Shown here one piece after another: positions 1-5,110 of a stretch of 5,463 bases of DNA. Both the position numbers and the translations under genes were made by a program. The DNA is from Oscillospiraceae bacterium (lineage in GTDB: Bacteria > Bacillota > Clostridia > Oscillospirales > Acutalibacteraceae). The stretch's first letter is position 1; each line of letters begins with the position of its first letter. The notes under the pieces were generated by a model. That model made no database searches, had not been told where the DNA came from, and worked only from the letters and a program-made list of their open reading frames with translations. The stretch is from assembly GCA_019417045.1 (NCBI GenBank), contig DXWE01000042.1, positions 1 to 5,463 on the forward strand. The letters are read 5' to 3'.

Positions 1-180
1 GTCGTTGAGAATCAGCGTGTCCCCCGGGCGCAACAGGTCCGGCAGGTCATAAAAATGCCGGTCGTCGAGCGCCCCGGTGCGCCGGTCCATCACGAGCAGC
101 CGGGAGTGATCCCGCTCCTTCAGCGGCTCCTGCGCAATCAGCTCCTGCGGCAGATCATAGGCAAAATCACTGGTTTTCAT
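1..180 (-). CDS. queA: QueA, S-adenosylmethionine:tRNA ribosyltransferase-isomerase (partial, N-terminal 60 residues)
   Basis: QueA transfers and isomerises the ribosyl moiety of S-adenosylmethionine onto 7-aminomethyl-7-deazaguanine in the tRNA anticodon, giving epoxyqueuosine. It is a cytoplasmic step of queuosine synthesis. The reverse strand from ATG at 180 reads MKTSDFAYDLPQELIAQEPL, followed by a segment with SRLLVMDRRTG, HFYDLPDLL and PGDTLILND. This is the typical QueA N-terminus: a short FDYxLPxELIAQxP opening, then the SRLLV and LNPGDxLVLND blocks. Only 60 codons are present of a family usually about 340 residues, because the gene leaves the window at position 1; there is no sign of truncation within the visible part. 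A ribosome binding site AGGATGG lies at 193-187, six bases before the ATG, which supports this start. The gene is divergent from asd and shares the 181-318 control region with it. Identification is secure from the N-terminal pattern, although the catalytic core is not visible. Confidence 0.93.
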   Translation of the reverse strand, partial: MKTSDFAYDLPQELIAQEPLKERDHSRLLVMDRRTGALDDRHFYDLPDLLRPGDTLILND

Positions 181-220
181 AGGGTTCCATCCTGCTTTCT
201 AAAAGGTTTTCCATTTCTAT

Positions 221-249
221 ATAATATAATTGACAGATGAAAATTTCAA
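221..249 (-). promoter_or_regulatory. Predicted sigma-A promoter for queA
   Basis: On the minus strand a -35 box TTGAAA (249-244) and a -10 box TATTAT (226-221) are separated by exactly 17 bases. Each box matches the sigma-70/sigma-A consensus at 5 of 6 positions. Transcription would begin near 214 and give a short leader of roughly 35 bases before the queA ATG at 180. The element lies in an AT-rich stretch unlike the surrounding coding DNA. It interleaves with the oppositely directed asd promoter: each -35 box lies within the spacer of the other. The assignment is by consensus match and position only. Confidence 0.6.
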
Positions 250-258
250 TGCTAAAAT
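230..258 (+). promoter_or_regulatory. Predicted sigma-A promoter for asd-dapA-dapB
   Basis: A perfect -35 box TTGACA (230-235) is followed after exactly 17 bases by the -10 box TAAAAT (253-258), a 5 of 6 match to TATAAT. This is one of the best promoter patterns one could expect for the housekeeping sigma factor. The predicted start of transcription is about 264-266, giving a leader of about 54 bases to the asd ATG at 319. The short leader leaves no room for a full lysine riboswitch or T-box. A second TATACT-like hexamer at 265-270 has no matching -35 box at a proper distance, so I do not prefer it. Confidence 0.7.
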
Positions 259-266
259 CAGTACTA

Positions 267-294
267 TACTTATAAATAGCGACATTTATAGGTA
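267..294 (+). promoter_or_regulatory. Stem-loop / palindrome at the predicted 5' end of the asd transcript
   Basis: The arms TACTTATAAAT (267-277) and ATTTATAGGTA (284-294) pair over 11 positions around a 6-base loop AGCGAC. All pairs are Watson-Crick except one G-U wobble (270 with 291). The hairpin would start only one to three bases from the predicted start of the asd transcript and end 6 bases before the AAGGTGGAG ribosome binding site (301-309). Two roles are plausible: a 5'-terminal RNA hairpin that protects the message from decay, or a DNA operator for a dimeric repressor overlapping the start site. The structure is seen directly; either function is inference. Confidence 0.5.
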
Positions 295-318
295 GTGGGA
301 AAGGTGGAGTGAACGAAA

Positions 319-1395
319 ATGCAGTATAAGGTAGGCATTATCGGATGTACCGGCATGGTTGGCCAGCGGTTTGCAACGCTGCTCGAAAACCACCCGTGGT
401 TTTCTGTCACCGCTCTGGCGGCGAGTGCGCGCAGTGCCGGAAAAACATATAAGGAAGCAGCCGCCGGCCGGTGGGCCATGACCACCCCGATGCCGAAATC
501 CATGGAGGATCTGGTGGTGCTGGATGCGTCCCGGGTGGAGGAGGTGGCGTCGAAGGTCGACTTCGTGTTCTGCGCGGTCGACATGCCCAAAGCCGAGATC
601 CGCGCACTCGAGGAGGCATATGCCAAGGCGGAGTGCCCGGTGGTGTCGAACAACAGCGCCAACCGGTTCACTCCCGACGTGCCGATGGTGATCCCGGAGA
701 TCAACGCCGACCATTTGCGCATCGTCCCTGCCCAGCGCAGGCGGCTGGGCACGAAGCGCGGGTTCATCGCGGTGAAATCCAACTGTTCGCTGCAAAGCTA
801 TGTCCCGGCGCTGTATCCGCTCGACAAATTCGGGCTGCAAAAGGCGCTTGTGTGCACCTATCAGGCGATCTCCGGCGCGGGCAAGACGTTTGAGCGCTGG
901 CCCGAGATGGTGGACAACGTCATCCCCTATATCGGCGGCGAGGAGGAGAAATCCGAACAGGAGCCGCTGAAGATCTGGGGGCGCATCGAAGGGGACCAGA
1001 TCGTCCCGGCCAAATCCCCCGCTTTCACTGCGCAGTGCCTGCGCGTGCCGGTGAGCGACGGCCATTTTGCAGCGGTGTTCATGAGCTTTGAGCGCAAACC
1101 GAGCAAGCAGGAGATTTTGGACACGTGGGCGTCCTTCCGTGGCCGTCCGCAGGAGCTCTCTTTGCCGAGTGCGCCGAAGCAGTTCCTCCACTATTTTGAG
1201 GAGGACGATATGCCGCAGGCCAGGCTGCACCGGGGACTCGAGGGCGGGATGGCCATCTCGCTCGGCAGGCTGCGCGAGGATACCCAGTACGACTACAAAT
1301 TTGTGGGGCTCTCCCACAACACCCTGCGCGGGGCGGCAGGCGGCGCCGTCCTGCTGGCGGAGCTGCTGTGCGCCGAGGGGTATATGGACCGCTGA
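319..1395 (+). CDS. asd: Aspartate-semialdehyde dehydrogenase, archaeal/fungal-type
   Basis: Asd reduces L-aspartyl-4-phosphate to L-aspartate semialdehyde with NADPH, the branch point to lysine/diaminopimelate, threonine and methionine, in the cytoplasm. The 358-residue product shows the NADP-binding loop GCTGMVG (9-15), then HPWFSVTALAASARSAGKTY (25-44), characteristic of the archaeal/fungal-type subfamily. SNNSANR (110-116) follows, then the active-site cysteine Cys156 in KSNCSLQ. Next come SGAG (185-188), the active-site histidine His249 in SDGH, and the C-terminal NTLRGAAGGA (334-343). The length is normal for the subfamily. The start at 319 is supported by AAGGTGGAG at 301-309. It is the first gene of an operon, with dapA beginning 18 bases after its stop. 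The sequence after the catalytic Cys (SLQSYV) differs from the common NCST pattern, but all expected catalytic positions are present. Aspartokinase, which supplies the substrate, is not in the window. Confidence 0.96.
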   Translation: MQYKVGIIGCTGMVGQRFATLLENHPWFSVTALAASARSAGKTYKEAAAGRWAMTTPMPKSMEDLVVLDASRVEEVASKVDFVFCAVDMPKAEIRALEEAYAKAECPVVSNNSANRFTPDVPMVIPEINADHLRIVPAQRRRLGTKRGFIAVKSNCSLQSYVPALYPLDKFGLQKALVCTYQAISGAGKTFERWPEMVDNVIPYIGGEEEKSEQEPLKIWGRIEGDQIVPAKSPAFTAQCLRVPVSDGHFAAVFMSFERKPSKQEILDTWASFRGRPQELSLPSAPKQFLHYFEEDDMPQARLHRGLEGGMAISLGRLREDTQYDYKFVGLSHNTLRGAAGGAVLLAELLCAEGYMDR

Positions 1396-1413
1396 GGGAA
1401 GGAGCTGTCAATC

Positions 1414-2301
1414 ATGAGTCACAAGACCATCTTCACCGGCGCGGGCGTCGCAATCGTGACCCCGATGAATGCCGACGGCAGTCTCAATCTGGAGAAGTTC
1501 CGGGAGATTGTGGAGGATCAGATTCAAAACGGGATCGACGCGATCATCGCCTGCGGCACGACCGGCGAATCCCCCACCTTAAATCACGAGGAGCACACCG
1601 CCGTGCTGCGCGCCGCGGTGGAGCAGACCGACGGCCGGGTGCCGGTTATCGCGGGCACCGGCTCGAACGACACGGCCTATTGTATACAGCTCTCCAAAGA
1701 GGCGGAAAAGCTCGGCGTGGACGCGCTGCTGCTCGTCTCCCCCTATTACAACAAGACTTCGCAGCGCGGACTGATCGCGCACTATACCGCCGTGGCCGAC
1801 GCGGTGAATGTGCCGATCATCCTCTATAACGTCCCCTCCCGCACGGGCGTGGACATCAAGCCGCAGACGGTGGCAGAGCTTGCAAAGCATCCGCGGATCG
1901 TCGGGATCAAGCAGGCGAACGGCAACATCGCCTCGGTGGCGGAGATCGCCGCGCTGTGCGATATCGACATCTATTCCGGCAACGACAACGAGATCGTCCC
2001 GATGCTCGCGCTCGGCGGCAAGGGGGTCATCTCGGTGATCGCGAACATTGTCCCGCGGGAGACGCACGAGCTGTGCCAGAAGTGGTTCAACGGCGACGTA
2101 CAGGGCAGCTGCCAGATGCAGCTGCAATACCTCGAACTCGCGCAGGCGATGTTCTCGGACGTCAATCCCATCCCGGTGAAAGAGGCCATGAACCTGATGG
2201 GCATGGGGGTCGGAGAGTGCCGGCTCCCGCTCTACCACATGGACGAGACAGGCCGGCAGAAGCTGCGCGCCGTGCTCCAAAAGTACGGTCTGCTCGCCTG
2301 A
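1414..2301 (+). CDS. dapA: 4-hydroxy-tetrahydrodipicolinate synthase
   Basis: DapA condenses pyruvate with L-aspartate semialdehyde, the first committed step toward diaminopimelate and lysine, through a Schiff base in a TIM barrel. The 295-residue product has the expected length. Visible landmarks are GTTGES (48-53, with the proton-relay Thr50), YYN (111-113), the catalytic Tyr138 in ILYNVPSRTG with the substrate-binding Arg143, and Schiff-base Lys166 in GIKQANGN. SGNDN (188-192) and GGKGVISV (201-208) follow. At positions matching the E. coli lysine allosteric site, His58, His61, Asn85 and Tyr111 are kept, but the Glu equivalent to E. coli Glu84 is Tyr89, so feedback by lysine may be altered (inference). 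The start ATG at 1414 has AAGGAG at 1399-1404, nine bases upstream. It sits 18 bases after asd and just before dapB, consistent with co-transcription. Confidence 0.97.
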   Translation: MSHKTIFTGAGVAIVTPMNADGSLNLEKFREIVEDQIQNGIDAIIACGTTGESPTLNHEEHTAVLRAAVEQTDGRVPVIAGTGSNDTAYCIQLSKEAEKLGVDALLLVSPYYNKTSQRGLIAHYTAVADAVNVPIILYNVPSRTGVDIKPQTVAELAKHPRIVGIKQANGNIASVAEIAALCDIDIYSGNDNEIVPMLALGGKGVISVIANIVPRETHELCQKWFNGDVQGSCQMQLQYLELAQAMFSDVNPIPVKEAMNLMGMGVGECRLPLYHMDETGRQKLRAVLQKYGLLA

Positions 2302-2338
2302 AACCAGCCCCCGTTGGGGAGAGGAAGTGGAAAATCCG

Positions 2339-3106
2339 ATGGATGAGATGGTTCGTCTGATCCTCTGCGGCTGCAATGGCCGCATGGGGCACGCGGTGAC
2401 CGCCTGTGCGGCCCACCGGTGTGATGTGAAGATCGTCGCGGGGTTTGATATCAACACCGAGAGCCCCGCCGGGTTCCCGGTCTACGCCAACCCGCAGAAC
2501 TGCAATGTGGAGGCCGACGGGATCGTCGATTTCTCCCGCCCGGAGAGTCTGCCGGGTGTGCTGTGGTACGCACAGGACAAGGGGATCCCGGCCGTGATCG
2601 CGACCACCGGCCTGTCCGATCAGGACGCCGCGCTCATCGACGAGGCGGCCAAGCGGATCCCGGTGTTCACGAGCGCGAACATGTCGCTCGGGATCAGCCT
2701 GCTCTCGGAGCTTGCACGCAAGGCGGCAAAGGTGCTGGGAAACGATTTCGACATCGAGATTGTGGAGAAACACCACAACCAGAAGGTGGACGCCCCCTCC
2801 GGGACCGCACTGATGCTGGCGGACGCCATCCGGGAGAGCCTGCCCTATCAGCCGGAATATGTCTTCGACCGCCACGCGGTGCGCCAGAAACGGAAAAAGG
2901 AGGAGATCGGGTTCTCCTCCATCCGCGGCGGCACGATCGTCGGGGAGCACGATATCATCTTTGCCGGACACGACGAGGTGCTCACCCTGTCGCATGCGGC
3001 CGGCTCGCGGGAGCTGTTCGCCTCGGGCGCGCTGTCGGCAATCCTGTACCTGCAGGGCAAACCCGCCGGGCGGTATACGATGGCGGATCTTGTCAAAGAC
3101 GCATAA
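2339..3106 (+). CDS. dapB: 4-hydroxy-tetrahydrodipicolinate reductase
   Basis: DapB reduces the DapA product to tetrahydrodipicolinate with NAD(P)H. From ATG at 2339 the product is 255 residues, close to the family norm. It shows the Rossmann motif GCNGRMG (11-17), Asp37 in VAGFDIN at the end of the second strand (nucleotide ribose recognition), and IVDFSRPE (62-69). IATTGL (87-92) and SANMSLGI (112-119) follow. The diagnostic active-site block HHNQKVDAPSGTA (145-157) contains the catalytic His145/His146 and Lys149. Next are IRGGTIVGEH (195-204) and a conserved C-terminal helix. The start is uncertain: AGGAAGTGG (2322-2330) fits ATG 2339, but an in-frame GTG at 2327 with GGGGAG upstream would add four residues, and ATG 2348 would remove three. 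It follows dapA by 37 bases and ends the operon, with a hairpin terminator 11 bases after the stop. Confidence 0.96.
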   Translation: MDEMVRLILCGCNGRMGHAVTACAAHRCDVKIVAGFDINTESPAGFPVYANPQNCNVEADGIVDFSRPESLPGVLWYAQDKGIPAVIATTGLSDQDAALIDEAAKRIPVFTSANMSLGISLLSELARKAAKVLGNDFDIEIVEKHHNQKVDAPSGTALMLADAIRESLPYQPEYVFDRHAVRQKRKKEEIGFSSIRGGTIVGEHDIIFAGHDEVLTLSHAAGSRELFASGALSAILYLQGKPAGRYTMADLVKDA

Positions 3107-3117
3107 TTTTATCAAAT

Positions 3118-3148
3118 AAGAGGAGCGGGCTTGAAGCCCGCTCCTCTT
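3118..3148. terminator. Strong hairpin between converging dapB and lysA, likely bidirectional terminator
   Basis: A perfect 14-bp inverted repeat, AAGAGGAGCGGGCT (3118-3131) and AGCCCGCTCCTCTT (3135-3148), surrounds a 3-base loop TGA. The stem is GC-rich at the top with A-T pairs at the base. It lies 11 bases beyond the dapB stop and 35 bases beyond the lysA stop on the other strand. Both flanks are T-rich in the appropriate direction but not pure: TTATATGTTT to the right, and ATTTGATAAAATT when read on the minus strand. The placement between convergent genes fits a terminator serving both operons. Efficiency in each direction cannot be judged from sequence alone. Confidence 0.85.
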
Positions 3149-3153
3149 TATAT

Positions 3154-3195
3154 GTTTCAGATGTCGTTTCAGGGTTGCAGGTTTCAAATGTCGTT
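3154..3195. repeat. Short direct duplication over the lysA stop codon
   Basis: GTTTCAGATGTCGTT (3154-3168) and GTTTCAAATGTCGTT (3181-3195) match at 14 of 15 positions and are offset by 27 bases. Read on the minus strand, the second copy is the end of lysA (codons for Asn-Asp-Ile, stop, and three following bases). The first copy repeats Asn-Asp-Ile-stop with a synonymous Ile codon change (ATT to ATC). The offset is a multiple of three, so the copy is in the lysA frame. A further TTTCAG lies between them at 3167-3172. It looks like a small local duplication at the 3' end of lysA; no function is evident. Confidence 0.6.
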
Positions 3196-4488
3196 GCGGA
3201 TCAGATCATCGTATGTCTCCGCCTTGACTACCACGCGGGAGGTCCCGTCCTTCACCATCACCACCGCCGGCCGCGGCAGGCGGTTATAATTGCTCGACAT
3301 CGCGTAGTTATAGGCGCCGGTCGCGAGCACGGCCAGAATGTCTCCCCGTCCGCAGGACTGCAGCGGGGTGTTCTCCTGGATCAGGTCCCCGCTCTCGCAG
3401 CAGCGGCCTGCAATCGTGACGTTACCGGCTGGCTCCTCCCCCGCCCTGTCCGCGATCACCGCGGTGTAGGCGGCCTGGTACAGTGCGTACCGCGGATTGT
3501 CACACATGCCGCCGTCGATACTGACATAGGTGCGCACCCCCGGGATGTGCTTGACCGCGCCCACCGTGTAGAGCGTCAGCCCCGCGGGCGCCGCCACCGA
3601 CCGGCCGGGCTCGATCACGACATACGGCACCGGAAAATCCCGGGACTCCGCCGCCTTTTTCAGGGTCTCCCCCACCAGGCGCAGATATTCAGGAGCCGGT
3701 TTCGGGTGGTCCGCCGGGGTATAGGCGATGCCAAACCCGCCGCCGAGATTCAGTTCCGGCAGCGTGACACCGGTCTCGGAGCGGATCTGGTCCATAAACC
3801 CGATCATCACCCCTGCCGCGTGTTCAAACGGCTGCTCGTCGAAAATCTGGGAGCCAATATGGCAGTGCAGGCCCTTGAGCTCCAGATGCGGCAGTGACAG
3901 CGCATCCTTCACACCCTGCAGCGCCTCCCCGCTCTCGAGTGTAAACCCGAACTTCGAGTCGATCTGGCCGGTGCGGATAAAGCTGTGGGTGTGTGCGTCG
4001 ATCCCCGGCGTGACCCGCAGGTAGATATCCGCCGTCCTGCCGCACTCGCCTGCGAGACGCGAGAGCACGCGCAGCTCGGTCGGGTTGTCGACCACAATCC
4101 GGCCCACCCCGGCCTCTAACGCCATGCGCAGTTCCGATTCCGACTTGTTGTTGCCGTGAAAATAGAGCCGCCCCGCCGGCATACCGGCCTTCAGGGCGGT
4201 GTACAGCTCGCCGCCGGACACCACGTCCGCGCCGCAGCCCTCGCCGGCGGCGATCCGGTACATCTCGAGAAAACAGCACGCCTTGCTCGCGTATGCCACC
4301 CGGCCGCCGTTTTCAAAATGTGTCTCGACCGCCTGCCTCAGCTCGCGCAGCGTGCGGCGGATCTTCTGTTCATCCATCACATAGAGCGGTGTGCCGTATT
4401 CCTTCGCCAACGACACGGTGTCGCACCCGCCGATCGCGAGATGTCCCCTGTCGTTTATACTCAGGTTATCGGAGATCCACGGTCTCAT
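3184..4488 (-). CDS. lysA: Diaminopimelate decarboxylase
   Basis: LysA decarboxylates meso-diaminopimelate to L-lysine with pyridoxal phosphate, the last step of lysine synthesis. The 434-residue product is a fold-type III (alanine-racemase-like) enzyme of full length. It shows the PLP Schiff-base Lys69 in AYASKA, NNKSESEL (113-120), HCHIGSQ (208-214), the glycine-rich phosphate-binding LGGGFGI (248-254), and EPGR (293-296). DGGMCDNPR (325-333) and the catalytic CESGD (364-368) follow, with the cysteine acting across the dimer, then GAYNYAMSSNYN (391-402). The start ATG at 4488 overlaps the ysxC stop by four bases (ATGA) and has AAGGATGTG (4502-4494) upstream, inside the ysxC end, which suggests translational coupling. 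The N-terminus aligns well with known LysA starts (GHLxIGG, then YGTPLYV). It is the last gene of the lon-ysxC-lysA set and converges on dapB. Confidence 0.97.
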   Translation of the reverse strand: MRPWISDNLSINDRGHLAIGGCDTVSLAKEYGTPLYVMDEQKIRRTLRELRQAVETHFENGGRVAYASKACCFLEMYRIAAGEGCGADVVSGGELYTALKAGMPAGRLYFHGNNKSESELRMALEAGVGRIVVDNPTELRVLSRLAGECGRTADIYLRVTPGIDAHTHSFIRTGQIDSKFGFTLESGEALQGVKDALSLPHLELKGLHCHIGSQIFDEQPFEHAAGVMIGFMDQIRSETGVTLPELNLGGGFGIAYTPADHPKPAPEYLRLVGETLKKAAESRDFPVPYVVIEPGRSVAAPAGLTLYTVGAVKHIPGVRTYVSIDGGMCDNPRYALYQAAYTAVIADRAGEEPAGNVTIAGRCCESGDLIQENTPLQSCGRGDILAVLATGAYNYAMSSNYNRLPRPAVVMVKDGTSRVVVKAETYDDLIRNDI

Positions 4489-5093
4489 TCCATCACATCC
4501 TTATCTGTTTCATCCTCTGTCACCGACCGGAGAATCCGGAGCAGCTCCTCCCGCCCCTGCCCGGTCTGGGCGGAAAACGGAAGGATCGTCAGTCCTTCAT
4601 AGTCCTCAAACTCCGCTTCAAAGGCCCGCAGCCGTGCAGCGGTCTCGGTTTTGTTCAGCTTATCCGCCTTGGTCAGCACGAGCAGGAACGGCAGCTCCGA
4701 CTCGATCAGAAACCGGATCATCTGCCAGTCGTCCGCCGAGGGCGGATGCCGCATGTCGAGCAGCTGCACCACCAGCCGCAGGTCGCGCTCATCCGCAAAA
4801 TAGCCCTCGATCAATGCGCTCCAGCGGCGTTTTTCCCGGTCGGACACCTTGGCATAGCCGTATCCCGGCAGGTCCACCAGCCGCAGCGTGTCCAGCCGGT
4901 AAAAGTTGATGGTCGCGGTCTTGCCCGGGGTCGCGCTGGTGCGCGCGAGCGCCCGCCGGCCGAGCAGCCGGTTGATGAGCGACGATTTGCCGACGTTTGA
5001 CCGCCCGGAGAATACCACCTCCGGCAGCGTGCTCTCAGGGAGCTGATCGGGCAGCGCGGCTGACCGCTCAAACACCGCCGATTCGAGTTTCAT
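4485..5093 (-). CDS. ysxC: Ribosome biogenesis GTPase YsxC/EngB (YihA family)
   Basis: This small GTPase acts in late assembly of the 50S ribosomal subunit and is essential in Bacillus subtilis and many bacteria. The 202-residue product matches the family length (about 195-210) and contains all G motifs: G1/P-loop GRSNVGKS (30-37), G2 TPGKT (55-59), G3 DLPGYGYAKV (74-83), G4 TKAD (141-144), and G5 FSAQTGQG (173-180). FSGRSNVGKSSLINRLLGR is a hallmark of EngB rather than of Era or Der. The start ATG at 5093 has a near-consensus AGAGGAGG at 5108-5101, seven bases upstream. It lies 17 bases after lon, as in Bacillus, where lonA and ysxC are adjacent, and its stop overlaps the lysA start. The gene is also called engB or yihA in other species. 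Confidence 0.96.
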   Translation of the reverse strand: MKLESAVFERSAALPDQLPESTLPEVVFSGRSNVGKSSLINRLLGRRALARTSATPGKTATINFYRLDTLRLVDLPGYGYAKVSDREKRRWSALIEGYFADERDLRLVVQLLDMRHPPSADDWQMIRFLIESELPFLLVLTKADKLNKTETAARLRAFEAEFEDYEGLTILPFSAQTGQGREELLRILRSVTEDETDKDVME

Positions 5094-5110
5094 CGCCGCG
5101 CCTCCTCTGG

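Noticed and set aside
55..240. Small plus-strand open frame of 61 codons opposite queA.
   Set aside because: Complement of queA extending into its promoter; no ribosome binding site and no recognisable product.
265..270. TATACT as an alternative -10 box for asd.
   Set aside because: No -35-like hexamer at 16-18 bases upstream, whereas TTGACA with TAAAAT at 17 bases is much better.
286..1317. Long open frame on the minus strand across asd (343 codons).
   Set aside because: Antisense shadow of a GC-rich gene: Arg/His/Leu-rich translation with no recognisable domain, fully covered by the well-supported asd.
1579..2457. Long minus-strand open frame across dapA and the start of dapB (292 codons).
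   Set aside because: Composition is Arg/His/Asp-rich with no motifs; it is the complement of confidently identified genes and has no convincing start context.
2162..3187. Minus-strand open frame of 341 codons across dapB and the terminator.
   Set aside because: It runs through a strong terminator hairpin and is antisense to dapB, with no family pattern.
2563..3897. Plus-strand open frame of 444 codons spanning dapB, the terminator and half of lysA.
   Set aside because: It crosses two convergent genes and a terminator and reads as basic low-information sequence; a frame that happens to stay open in GC-rich DNA.
4156..5000. Overlapping plus-strand frames opposite lysA and ysxC.
   Set aside because: Shadows of two confidently assigned genes; no start signals or motifs.
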